Assembly: GCF_000011365.1 (NCBI RefSeq)
Contig: NC_004463.1
Coordinates: 6,000,001-6,064,000, forward strand
Direction of reading: 5' to 3'
Source: Bradyrhizobium diazoefficiens USDA 110
GTDB lineage: Bacteria > Pseudomonadota > Alphaproteobacteria > Rhizobiales > Xanthobacteraceae
DNA: 64,000 bases
The translations under genes and the position numbers were made by a program. The first letter of the stretch is position 1, and the number at the start of each line of letters is the position of its first letter. The notes under the pieces were generated by a model, which was not told the DNA's origin, made no database searches, and worked only from the letters and a program-made list of their open reading frames with translations. Positions 41,834 through 49,884 of this stretch are shown piece after piece.

Positions 41834-43852
41834 CTGGAGCAGCCAGCGAAGACCGTCCTGATCTGCTCGTGTGAAGACACGATGCGCCTCGACACGGCTG
41901 CGATCCGGCGAGGATGCCCCAACTGCGAGATCAGAAGCTTTCGCCATCTCTGCGGCGCGGAGCTCGATCATTTCCGCAACGCGGCAAAGGCCGATGGCCC
42001 GCTGACGGTCGCCTGCACGCAGCAGGCTGCGCAATTCACCCATGAGATCGGCGAACGCCCTGGCGGGATCACCTTCGTCAACATCCGCGAGACGGCGGGC
42101 TGGTCGCGCGACGGTGCGAACGCGGGCGCGAAGATGGCGGCGCTGCTTGCGGCAGCCGCAATTCCCGCACCGGACTTTCCGCTGGTCACATTGTCGAGTG
42201 ACGGCATCATCCTGATCAATGGCCGCGACGAAGCCGCGATCGAAGCCGGGCGGCTGCTCGCAGACCATCTCGACGTCACGGTCATGCTCATGCAGCCGGC
42301 AGACGTTACGCCGCCTGCCGCGGCAGTGTTTCCGATCGTCAAAGGCAAGATCCGCAATGCGCGGGGACATTTTGGCGCATTCGAGCTCACGATCGACGAC
42401 TACGCGCAACCGCGCCCCTCTTCGCGCGACCGCTTCGTGTTCGAGGCCCCGCGCAACGGGGCGACCTCGCGCTGCGATCTGGTGCTCGACCTCTCCGGCG
42501 AGCCACCGCTGTTTCCGGCGCACGACCTGCGGGACGGCTATCTCCGCGCCGATCCGAGAGATCCGGCGGCGGTGCTGCGCGCGGTGCTTGCCGCTCGCGA
42601 TCTCGTCGGAAATTTCGACAAGCCGAGATATGTCGACTTCACGCCCAGCCTCTGCGCGCATTCGCGCTCGAAGCTGACCGGATGCCATCGCTGCCTTGAC
42701 TTATGCCCGACCGGCGCGATTACGCCGGACGGCGACCATGTCGCTGTCAACGCAGACGTCTGCGCAGGTTGTGGGCAATGCGCGGCCGCCTGCCCCACGG
42801 GCGCTGCATCCTACGCGCTGCCGCCGGCCGACACCCAGTTGCAGATGCTTCGCGCCATGTTGCTCGCCTATCGCGAAGCCGGCGGCACGCATCCGGTGCT
42901 GCTGCTGCATGACGGCGCGCACGGCACGCCGCTGATCGATGCGCTCGCCCGTCATGGCGACGGATTGCCAGCCAACGTGCTGCCCCTCGCCGTCAACGAG
43001 TTGACGCAGGTCGGCCTAGAGGCCGTTATCGGCGCATTCGCGTATGGCGCGGCGGCCGTGCGGTTTCTCCTGCGCGCCAAGCCGCGACACGGCGTGACCG
43101 GATTGCTGCAGACGATCGTCATGGCCGAGACCATTCTCGCCGGGCTCGGATTTGAGGGCCGACGCGTGGCCACGATCGAAACCGACGATCCCGACACGCT
43201 GGCTGATCATCTGACGGGGATTGGTCCCCTCGCCGGCCTCGAAAATCCTGCGACTTTCCGGACGGTCGGCAAGCGCGGCGATCTGCTTCGCTTTGGCCTG
43301 AGTGAATTGCATCGCCTCGCGCCCAGGCCGGTCGACGTGATCGCCTTGCCCGAGGGCGCACCGATCGGTGCGATCACCGTTGACACCGGCGGTTGCACGC
43401 TATGCTTGTCCTGTGTTTCGGCCTGCCCGACCGGCGCGCTTCGCGCCGATCCCGAGCGTCCCGTCCTCAAATTCGTGGAGGACGCCTGCGTGCAGTGCGG
43501 TCTGTGCCAGAGCACCTGTCCTGAGAAGGTCATCACGCTCACCCCGCAGATCGACTTCCGGGCAAGGCGTGCGCAGGCGCAAGTGATCAAGGAAGAAGAA
43601 CCGGCGCTGTGTGTCCGCTGCGGCACACCCTTCGGCGTGAAGAGCACGATCGATCGGATCGCGACGAAGCTCGAGGGGCACCATTGGATGTATCCCACCG
43701 GGGACCGCCGGACCGAGGCCTTGCGGATGTGCGCCGATTGCCGCGTCATTGTCATGAGCGAACAGCAGTTCGATCCGATCCAGGACGTTCCGGAACGCGC
43801 GCCACCGCGGACGACGGACGACTATCTGCGTCAACGCGAGAACAAGGACTAG
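41834..43852 (+). CDS. Polyferredoxin-like protein with four [4Fe-4S] motifs
   Basis: The 672-residue protein has two ferredoxin pairs: CHRCLDLCPTGA and CAGCGQCAAACPTG near 280-325, and CTLCLSCVSACPTG and CVQCGLCQSTCPEK near 521-565. Two extra CxxC pairs follow near the C-terminus (CVRCGTPFG, CADCRV). An N-terminal CSC motif (KTVLICSCEDTM) suggests another metal or disulfide site. Start is uncertain: CTG 41834 has GGAGGG 6 nt upstream and precedes the conserved N-terminus; TTG 41711 would overlap the divergent gene; ATG 41882 would cut off the CSC motif. It is divergent from the ligase-like operon and probably shares its promoter. It likely handles electrons for the FDH system, in the cytosol. 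Confidence 0.82.
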   Translation: MEQPAKTVLICSCEDTMRLDTAAIRRGCPNCEIRSFRHLCGAELDHFRNAAKADGPLTVACTQQAAQFTHEIGERPGGITFVNIRETAGWSRDGANAGAKMAALLAAAAIPAPDFPLVTLSSDGIILINGRDEAAIEAGRLLADHLDVTVMLMQPADVTPPAAAVFPIVKGKIRNARGHFGAFELTIDDYAQPRPSSRDRFVFEAPRNGATSRCDLVLDLSGEPPLFPAHDLRDGYLRADPRDPAAVLRAVLAARDLVGNFDKPRYVDFTPSLCAHSRSKLTGCHRCLDLCPTGAITPDGDHVAVNADVCAGCGQCAAACPTGAASYALPPADTQLQMLRAMLLAYREAGGTHPVLLLHDGAHGTPLIDALARHGDGLPANVLPLAVNELTQVGLEAVIGAFAYGAAAVRFLLRAKPRHGVTGLLQTIVMAETILAGLGFEGRRVATIETDDPDTLADHLTGIGPLAGLENPATFRTVGKRGDLLRFGLSELHRLAPRPVDVIALPEGAPIGAITVDTGGCTLCLSCVSACPTGALRADPERPVLKFVEDACVQCGLCQSTCPEKVITLTPQIDFRARRAQAQVIKEEEPALCVRCGTPFGVKSTIDRIATKLEGHHWMYPTGDRRTEALRMCADCRVIVMSEQQFDPIQDVPERAPPRTTDDYLRQRENKD

Positions 43853-43856
43853 CCGT

Positions 43857-44150
43857 ATGCCTCGTTTCATGATGGTTTTTTGGACATGCCTCGTCATCAC
43901 GGTGCTCGCTGGCACAGCCGTCGAGGCCGCCGCCCTCGCCAAGGCGGAAAAGGTCGCGCTCAAGCAGGCGATCGTCGCCTGCAAGGCCGAGGCAAAGGGC
44001 AAGAAGATCAAGTGGCTGTCACGCCGGACATACGTCAATCAGTGTGTCGTGACGGCGCTCAAGGAACGTCCCAGCGTCAACGTGGCTCGCATGCTCGAGG
44101 AGAACCCGGATCTGACGAATATTCCCGTGGAGCGATGGCCGGGCTATTAG
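43857..44150 (+). CDS. Small secreted basic protein (97 aa)
   Basis: This gene starts 4 nt after the polyferredoxin stop, so the two are co-transcribed. An N-terminal signal (MVFWTCLVITVLAGTAVEAA) precedes a basic, helical mature part: KVALKQAIVACKAEAKGKKI, then KWLSRRTYVNQCVVTALKE. The two Cys residues may pair. The C-terminus ends NIPVERWPGY. No named family is recognised. Placement suggests a periplasmic partner of the formate dehydrogenase region, but this is position only. ATG 43857 is used; ATG 43869 is possible. Confidence 0.72.
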   Translation: MPRFMMVFWTCLVITVLAGTAVEAAALAKAEKVALKQAIVACKAEAKGKKIKWLSRRTYVNQCVVTALKERPSVNVARMLEENPDLTNIPVERWPGY

Positions 44151-44209
44151 GGCGTTGACATCAGGACCTTGCCGCCTTCGCTTGAAGACGCGCAAGGCGT
44201 TGCTGCGGG

Positions 44210-45502
44210 CTACTTCGACGTCGCACGCGCCAGAAAGTCCGTGAGCGCGCGGCGATCCTCGGCCGAGCCGATCCGCTGCTCCGGCATCTTGGTGCCGGGC
44301 GTGTAGGCGTTCGGCCCGATCTCGAACAGTTTTGACACGGTCTCCGGCGTCCAGACGATATCCATCGCCTTGAGCGCGTCGGTGAACCGATAGCCCGGCA
44401 GCGAGGCAATCTTCCGGCCGAAGAGCCCCGCAAGCGTCGGCCCGGCACGCTGTACCTCATTCTCCGACAATGTATGGCAGGCAACGCAGGCCCTGAACAT
44501 TTCGGCGCCGTGATCGCCGACATAGGCAGCGAGCGGATCCGCCGGCGTGCCCAGCACGTTCGACCCGATCGCCGCGCCGGTCAGTGCGTTCCAGCGCCTG
44601 ATCTTGCCGTCAGCACCGCCCGTCAGGAGCGTCGCGCCATCAGGCAGGAACGCGACCGACCAGACCGGCGCGCCGAGCCCGGCGAGCGTGCGCATCACGC
44701 TGCGCGCCTTGCGATCGACGATCGCAACGGTGCCGTCAATTGCCCCCGTGGCGATCAAAGCCCCGTCTTGCGAGATCGCCAGGGCCACGATCGGCCTGGC
44801 GCCAGCCATGACCTCGCCGTTCTCCTTGCCATCGGCGGTCATCATGCGCAGCTTCCCGTCTGCCGCGCCGGTGACGATTTCGCCATCAGGCGAGATGGCG
44901 ACGGCATTCAGCGGCGCCGGCATCACAACGATCTCGGGGCTGCCGCCTGCCAAGGGCCAGATCCGCACCGTCAGATCGTAGCCAACGCTCACCAGCGATT
45001 TTCCATCGGGGGCAAAGGCCACACCGTTCACGCTTTGCGAGTGACCTTGCAGCACGCGCGTCCCACCATCGGACAGGGATGAAATCCGCACGGTGTGGTC
45101 CCACGAGGCCGACGCGAGCTTCGATGTATCGGGCGAGACGACGAGTCCGACAATGGGTCCCGTATGACCTTCGAGAACCTGGTCTGGCTGCAGCCCGCCC
45201 GCCGTCCAGATGGCAATCTGGCCGTCCGCACCAGCCGTTGCCATTCGTCCGTCTCCGAGGAAGGCAGCCGCGTTCACCGCACCCGAATGGAAGCGAAGGA
45301 CCTGCTCGGCCGACTCGGTTGCCAGGGACCATCGGATCGCTGCCGTGTCGAAGCTCCCCGACAAAACCGTCTTGCCATCGCTCGAAACGGCGATTGCGCG
45401 AACAGGCCCGCCGTGCCCCGCCAATTGCGCCTGCGCGGGCCGCAGTGGAAGAAGCAGCGATGCCGTCAGAAGGGCGGTGGCGAGACGCAAGGTCAAATCC
45501 AT
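44210..45502 (-). CDS. Periplasmic WD40 beta-propeller with C-terminal cytochrome c
   Basis: The ATG at 45502 opens a signal peptide (TLRLATALLTASLLLPLRPA, cut near AQAQLAG). Residues about 25-310 are seven WD40-like repeats (GHGGPVRAIAVSSDGKTVLS, GHTGPIVGLVVSPDTSKLAS, GHSQSVNGVAFAPDGKSLVS and others). The last roughly 110 residues are a class I cytochrome c with FRACVACHTL as the haem site and TKMPEQRI providing the axial Met. The 430-residue protein is therefore a propeller fused to a haem domain, exported by Sec. The frame extends upstream to 45679 without similarity. It ends 59 nt from the convergent 43857-44150 gene. A role as an electron acceptor in the formate or alcohol oxidation region is plausible; none is shown. 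Confidence 0.88.
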   Translation of the reverse strand: MDLTLRLATALLTASLLLPLRPAQAQLAGHGGPVRAIAVSSDGKTVLSGSFDTAAIRWSLATESAEQVLRFHSGAVNAAAFLGDGRMATAGADGQIAIWTAGGLQPDQVLEGHTGPIVGLVVSPDTSKLASASWDHTVRISSLSDGGTRVLQGHSQSVNGVAFAPDGKSLVSVGYDLTVRIWPLAGGSPEIVVMPAPLNAVAISPDGEIVTGAADGKLRMMTADGKENGEVMAGARPIVALAISQDGALIATGAIDGTVAIVDRKARSVMRTLAGLGAPVWSVAFLPDGATLLTGGADGKIRRWNALTGAAIGSNVLGTPADPLAAYVGDHGAEMFRACVACHTLSENEVQRAGPTLAGLFGRKIASLPGYRFTDALKAMDIVWTPETVSKLFEIGPNAYTPGTKMPEQRIGSAEDRRALTDFLARATSK

Positions 45503-45797
45503 TGGCCGTCGGAGACACTCACAGCAAAGCACCCACCGTGCCATTTTGCCCGGCCTTTGCACCATGGCCAAATGCCGTCCCGTGACGTCCCGCGCTTCTT
45601 GCCGGCGATCGTTCTGTGGAGATCTTCCGTGGCGTGTCCGTGGCCGACTGGCCTGGCCTCTGGGCAAAAGCGCACCCATTTGATCCAGCTCAACGGGGGT
45701 AGCTCATATTCGGTTCCAGGTGCGACAAGCGGCGCCTTGATTGGCGATCGACGTGGTCGCAGTCTTGCGAAAGGCGCCTCAGAGAGCGAGGCCGGAC

Positions 45798-46037
45798 ATG
45801 CAAGTACACCCGAAAGCCTATCTGCAGCTCATCGCGCGGTTGTGGCACTTTCGCGCGTCGCCGCCGCGCAATCGCGATCCCGACAGCCAGGATGCGTCGG
45901 CACTGCTCGTCTACATCGCCGTCGTGTTAGCGCTGCTCTTGGCTGTCCTTGAAATCGATATCCACAGCGCGCAGCTTCAATCCCTGGGACTGCTCGGCGA
46001 TCCCATCGGGATCAACCCGATTTTCATGGGTCCTTGA
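45798..46037 (+). CDS. Small hypothetical single-span membrane protein (79 aa)
   Basis: ATG 45798 has a modest CGAGG about 8 nt upstream. The product is MQVHPKAYLQLIARLWHFRA, then a polar Arg/Asp-rich stretch, then one membrane span (ALLVYIAVVLALLLAVLEID). A C-terminal tail ends GDPIGINPIFMGP. A TTG at 45741 would extend it by 19 residues. No family is recognised. It stands alone between the WD40-cytochrome gene and a convergent small gene. Confidence 0.5.
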   Translation: MQVHPKAYLQLIARLWHFRASPPRNRDPDSQDASALLVYIAVVLALLLAVLEIDIHSAQLQSLGLLGDPIGINPIFMGP

Positions 46038-46154
46038 GACAGCGCCTGCGACAATTGCTGCGCTCGCGACCCGACCAGCCGCTGGCGCATAGCCGTTCGA
46101 GAACATACGAGCCGACCAAGACGTCCAGCTCGGCCACGATTGGTTGAGACGCGT

Positions 46155-46364
46155 CTACTCCTGTGTTCCCCTTGGAAACACAAGAGATCGATCTACGAAA
46201 TCTTCAACCGGCAGTTTGCCTTGTTGCGCTTGTCTTTGCATCTCTTGCACCGGCATCCCTGCTACCGATGTGCGACTTACCGGTAATGGATGCGATCGCA
46301 GCATATTCGTCGCGGCCACGAAAACCGCGAACACGGCCAAGCCAGAGATCATCAGGAGCTTCAC
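46155..46364 (-). CDS. Small secreted or membrane-anchored protein (69 aa)
   Basis: A GTG start at 46364 follows GGAGG at 6-nt spacing. The N-terminus is a signal or anchor helix (KLLMISGLAVFAVFVAATNM), then a polar part MPVQEMQRQAQQGKLPVEDF and VDRSLVFPRGTQE. The strong RBS and the helix argue for a genuine gene. No named family or function. It faces the 45798 gene tail-to-tail. Confidence 0.55.
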   Translation of the reverse strand: MKLLMISGLAVFAVFVAATNMLRSHPLPVSRTSVAGMPVQEMQRQAQQGKLPVEDFVDRSLVFPRGTQE

Positions 46365-46751
46365 GCGAACCTCCGTTGGTTCTGAGAGAGTCGAAGCTCT
46401 GACTAGTGCAAGACTCGAAGTTCCCGTGTGAGATCTCTCACATCTCTCTTTCTCTTGATCATCTCTTGATCATCGCCGGGGCGGCTGTTCCTCGCTCCAG
46501 TCATCTGGTGCGCCGTGGAAGGACTGCTGACATTTGCGTTCAATAGGTCTTTCTTGACCTCTCGATGCACACGTCACGCAGCGGCCATGGCGCCTGATGT
46601 GCATGACGACGATGAAGCAAAGCAAGACGCGCAAGTGAAACGCGTCAAGCGCCGCGCAAGACAAGCGATAGGAAAGCGAACGTCTGTCAGAATGAGAATG
46701 CGCGACTTGTCAGAATGGAAAACTCTTGACGCGCTAAGCCATTGAAAACAT
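46365..46751. other. Intergenic region before tRNA-Gly
   Basis: This stretch of about 390 nt includes a pyrimidine-rich patch with an 11-bp unit TCTCTTGATCA repeated twice in tandem at 46451-46472. Short frames on both strands lack an RBS. Nothing else is evident. Confidence 0.45.
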
Positions 46752-46825
46752 TGGAGCGGGTGAAGGGAATCGAACCCTCGTATTCAGCTTGGAAGGCTGC
46801 TGCTCTACCATTGAGCTACACCCGC
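46752..46825 (-). tRNA. tRNA-Gly(TCC)
   Basis: Read on the minus strand, the gene starts GCGGGTGTAGCTCAATGGTA at 46825 and shows a 7-bp acceptor stem (GCGGGTG/CACCCGC) and an anticodon loop CTTCCAA (anticodon TCC). It has a T-arm with GTTCGATTC and an encoded CCA at 46754-46752. Length 74 nt including CCA. Confidence 0.97.
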
Positions 46826-46926
46826 ATCTCGCGTTCCCCTAACACGGCCGCGCGGCGGCCTCAACTGCCCCGGATCGGTCTTTCCCGCTTCGCGAAGGGC
46901 TTGTTCCCGGCCGCCCGCCCCACCTC

Positions 46927-46955
46927 TTAACGACGCGGGTATTTCGCCCTATATT
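46927..46955 (+). promoter_or_regulatory. Sigma-70-type promoter of the tiny-ORF transcript
   Basis: TTAACG (46927-46932) and TATATT (46950-46955) are separated by exactly 17 nt. Transcription is expected to begin near 46962, about 13 nt before the extended Shine-Dalgarno sequence of the 14-codon ORF. Confidence 0.6.
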
Positions 46956-46990
46956 GGAGTCTCCCGAAACCAACGAAAGGAGGTGATCCA

Positions 46991-47035
46991 GTGTCTTATC
47001 TCAAGCGCTGTCACCTCGCTGGGATCGCCCGCTAA
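46991..47035 (+). CDS. 14-residue peptide ORF behind a 15-nt perfect Shine-Dalgarno match
   Basis: The bases 46975-46989, GAAAGGAGGTGATCC, are the exact reverse complement of the alphaproteobacterial 16S rRNA 3' end. At 7-nt spacing from GGAGG, GTG 46991 opens MSYLKRCHLAGIAR, ending in TAA 47033-47035. The unit has its own promoter (46927-46955) and a strong terminator (47096-47127), giving an RNA of about 165 nt. GAGGTGA in the SD region can pair with TCACCTC inside the ORF (47011-47017), so the ORF may hide its own ribosome site. Whether the peptide or the RNA is functional is unknown. The peptide is basic, with one Cys and one His, and has no membrane span. I do not know a named family for it. 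Confidence 0.55.
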   Translation: MSYLKRCHLAGIAR

Positions 47036-47095
47036 GCTTTGAACAAGGCTTGGCATCGGGGCGCTCTCAGCCCTGGACCAGCGAGCACAAAATCG

Positions 47096-47127
47096 GGCGC
47101 GACGGGGCCTCCCCGCCGCGCCTTTTT
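47096..47127 (+). terminator. Strong intrinsic terminator of the tiny-ORF transcript
   Basis: A 12-position stem (GGCGCG-A-CGGGG against CCCCG-C-CGCGCC, one A/C mismatch) with a 3-nt CCT loop is followed at once by TTTTT. It lies 60 nt after the ORF stop and 17 nt before the stop of the convergent histidine kinase gene. Confidence 0.85.
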
Positions 47128-47143
47128 CGTGGGCGGGCGCCGC

Positions 47144-49549
47144 TCAGGCGGCCGACTCGCCCGCAAGCACCTCGCGGATCTTCTGCGACAGCTCCGACTT
47201 CCGGTATGGCTTCTGAAGCAGCGCCACGCCGGGATCGAGATGTCCTTCGTGGACGATGGTGTTGTCGGTATAGCCGGAGGTGTAGAGCACCCTCGCCCCC
47301 GGCCGCCGGAGCCGGACGGCTTCGGCCAGTTCCCGCCCGTTCATGCCGCCGGGCATGATGATGTCCGTGAACAGCAGGTCGAAACTGGCGCCCTGGTCGA
47401 CCAGCGCGAGGGCGGCTGCGCCGTCGCCGGCCACGAGCGTGCGATAGCCGAGGCTCCCGAGCTGGGCGATGACATAGCCCTGCACCAGCGGATCGTCCTC
47501 GACCACGAGTATCGTCTCGTGCCCGCGCGCCGCGGCGGCCGCCTGAGCCGGTCCCGTCCTGGTTGCCGCCTCGCCCTCCGATCGTGGCAGGAACAACCGC
47601 ATCACCGTGCCTTGTCCCTCCTCGCTCTCGATCGCGACGGTGCCGCCGGTCTGGCGGGCAAAGCCGTAGACCATGCTCAGCCCGAGCCCAGTGCCGCGGC
47701 CGACCCCCTTGGTGGTGAAGAACGGCTCGAACACGCGCTCGCGGATGTCGGCCGGGATGCCGTGGCCGGTATCGGTCACCGCAATCATCACGAAGGCGCC
47801 GCGCATGATGTCGCCGTCGCTGCGCACGCCGTCAAGCTCCCGGTTCGCGGTCTCGAGCGTGAGCCTGCCGCCGTCCGGCATCGCGTCACGCGCGTTGACG
47901 GCGAGATTGACGATCGCGGACGAGAGCTGCGACGGATCCGCCATCGCGGACCAGGCGTCGTCCGCGAGCCGGGTCACGATCTCGATATGCTCGCCCAGGA
48001 TCGGCTTCAGCAGCTTCGCCGTCTCGACCACGAGAGCGTTGACGTCGATCTCGCGCGGCTCCAGCGGCTGGCGGCGCGCGAAGGTCAGCAGCTGCGAGGT
48101 AATCTCGGCGCCACGCGCGGCCGCATCGTCGATGAGCTGCGCGATCGCGGCGAACTGGGGCCTGTCCGCAAGCCCTTCCTGGATGATCTCGATGGTGCCG
48201 GTGATGACGGTGAGCACGTTGTTGAAGTCGTGCGCGACGCCGCCGGTGAGCTGGCCGATCGCGTCCATCTTCTGGGATTGGCGAAGCCGTTCCTCGGTCT
48301 CGTGCTGCTCAGTGAGGTCGGTGGCGGAGCCGCGATAACCCATGAAGCGTCCGTCGGCCGCGAATACCGGCTGGCCGTTGACGCTGAAATGGCGCACGCG
48401 TCCGGTCATATCGCGGCCGCGATACTCGAACTTCCGGAACGGCTCGTGGCGATCCAGCACCGCCATGTGCGCGCGCCATTTCTCCGGCTCGGCGTCGTGG
48501 TCGAAGGCGGCATCGGTGCGGCGCTTGCCGATCAGCGCCTTATGGTCCATGCCGAAGGCCCCTGCGCGGTCGGATATGTAGGTGAACCGATGATCCGGCC
48601 CGGTCTCCCAGAACCAGTCGGACGCGGTCTCGGCATAGTCACGGAAGCGCTGCTCGCTCGCGCGCGCGTCGCCTTCGGCGCGCTGGCGGATTTTCAGGTC
48701 GCCCTCGAGATTCGTATTGGCCTCGCGCAGCTCGCCATAGGCCCGCTCGAGATTGGCGCACATGGCGTTGAAGGCGTCGATCACCTTGTCCAGTTCGTCC
48801 GCATCGTAGGGCGGCCGGCGCTCCAGGTGCAAAGGCGGCGGCGGCCGCACCAGGCTGTACTTGCTGACGAAGTCGGCGATGGCGACAAGGTGCCGCGTCA
48901 CCAGGAGATGGAACATGTAGATGATGAACAGCGAGACGAGGAACGTCTTCGCCGCCTGGCTTGCCAGGATGATCAGGGCACGGTGCAGCAATTGCTGATA
49001 GACCTCGCTCAGCGTCGCCTCGACATGGAGCACGCCGATCGGGCGCGCGGCGCCCTGCACGGAGTAGTTCAGCGGGTAATCGCGCGTGACGATCGAACGG
49101 GTGTTCGGCTCGCCGACCGCGACACGGACCGGATTGGGGCGATCAGCGATCTCGCGCACCTCGGCGGCGCGGATGTCGGGCAGCCGCAGGATGCCGTCGA
49201 GCTGGAGCTTGAGCTGGTTTTGGTCGAGATTCCACAGGCTTTCGCCGAGGCTGCCGGTGGTGCTGCGGCCGATCTCGTCGAGCCGCGTCTCGATGACGCC
49301 GACCTCGCGGTCATAGTCGAGATAGAGCTGAAGCGCGGTCAGCATCAGCGTGACGATTGAGGAGAACAGCAGCACGGCGGCCAGGAGGCGCGGCCCGACG
49401 CCGCTGCGCGACCAGTTGAAAATCCGCGACAGCAACGCTCCGATCATCGCCGGCGCAAACGCGGCGCCGATCCCGCTCAAATCCTGCTTCGCGGCCGCCG
49501 GGGCAACGGCGCGGCCGCGCTTGGAATCCTCGTCGCCTGCGTTGCCCAT
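47144..49549 (-). CDS. Membrane hybrid histidine kinase (periplasmic sensor, HAMP, PAS, HK, REC)
   Basis: The 801-residue protein starts at ATG 49549 (MGNAGDEDSKRG); ATG 49447 and 49663 are alternatives. Order: a first span (LLAAVLLFSSIVTLMLTALQ), a periplasmic domain of about 120 residues, a second span (TFLVSLFIIYMFHLLV) and a HAMP-like linker with coiled coil. Then a PAS domain (DYAETASDWFWETGPDHRFT), the kinase (H-box GVAHDFNNVLTV, N-box NLAVNARDAMP, G-boxes VTDTGHGIP and GTGLGLSMVYG) and a C-terminal receiver (LVVEDDPLV, phospho-Asp in LLFTDIIMPG). The divergent neighbour encodes a solute-binding protein that could present a ligand to the sensor domain; inference. No DNA-binding response regulator is adjacent. 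Confidence 0.9.
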   Translation of the reverse strand: MGNAGDEDSKRGRAVAPAAAKQDLSGIGAAFAPAMIGALLSRIFNWSRSGVGPRLLAAVLLFSSIVTLMLTALQLYLDYDREVGVIETRLDEIGRSTTGSLGESLWNLDQNQLKLQLDGILRLPDIRAAEVREIADRPNPVRVAVGEPNTRSIVTRDYPLNYSVQGAARPIGVLHVEATLSEVYQQLLHRALIILASQAAKTFLVSLFIIYMFHLLVTRHLVAIADFVSKYSLVRPPPPLHLERRPPYDADELDKVIDAFNAMCANLERAYGELREANTNLEGDLKIRQRAEGDARASEQRFRDYAETASDWFWETGPDHRFTYISDRAGAFGMDHKALIGKRRTDAAFDHDAEPEKWRAHMAVLDRHEPFRKFEYRGRDMTGRVRHFSVNGQPVFAADGRFMGYRGSATDLTEQHETEERLRQSQKMDAIGQLTGGVAHDFNNVLTVITGTIEIIQEGLADRPQFAAIAQLIDDAAARGAEITSQLLTFARRQPLEPREIDVNALVVETAKLLKPILGEHIEIVTRLADDAWSAMADPSQLSSAIVNLAVNARDAMPDGGRLTLETANRELDGVRSDGDIMRGAFVMIAVTDTGHGIPADIRERVFEPFFTTKGVGRGTGLGLSMVYGFARQTGGTVAIESEEGQGTVMRLFLPRSEGEAATRTGPAQAAAAARGHETILVVEDDPLVQGYVIAQLGSLGYRTLVAGDGAAALALVDQGASFDLLFTDIIMPGGMNGRELAEAVRLRRPGARVLYTSGYTDNTIVHEGHLDPGVALLQKPYRKSELSQKIREVLAGESAA

Positions 49550-49884
49550 GCACCACGTCCCCGGAATGGCGGCATCCTGCTCCGGCCGGCAGCGGTCGCG
49601 AGCAATTCGATCGTTGAGACTTTCCCCTCCACGCGATGCGCGTGGCGATTCCTGTCGGCCCATGGGCGGCTTGAGGTCGGCGGGGTCATATCTTGCGCCC
49701 AGCAGCAGGATTCCGGCGCAAACTATCACTTCGCGTGCTAGAATAACATCAGTTAAAGTCCGGAGTCGCCTGCATGGCGGCGAGTGATGGCCGTTGCGGC
49801 TGGCGCGCAGGCGCGCGCCACTCCCGGTAGATCGCGCGGGCCTCCGAATCCAGTGGTAGCAAGGCACGACCAAGGAGACGCGTG
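49550..49884. other. Divergent promoter region of kinase and solute-binding protein genes
   Basis: About 335 nt between divergent starts. An AT-richer patch at 49735-49760 could be the core promoter area. If the kinase starts at 49663 instead of 49549, part of this is coding. No other gene seen. Confidence 0.45.

Noticed and set aside
46470..46664. Minus-strand 64-codon frame with two Cys pairs
   Set aside because: No RBS, no recognisable pattern and atypical composition near a tRNA; not supported.
46975..46989. rRNA remnant
   Set aside because: Only 15 nt match, and as the reverse complement of the 16S tail; position before a GTG shows it is a Shine-Dalgarno sequence.
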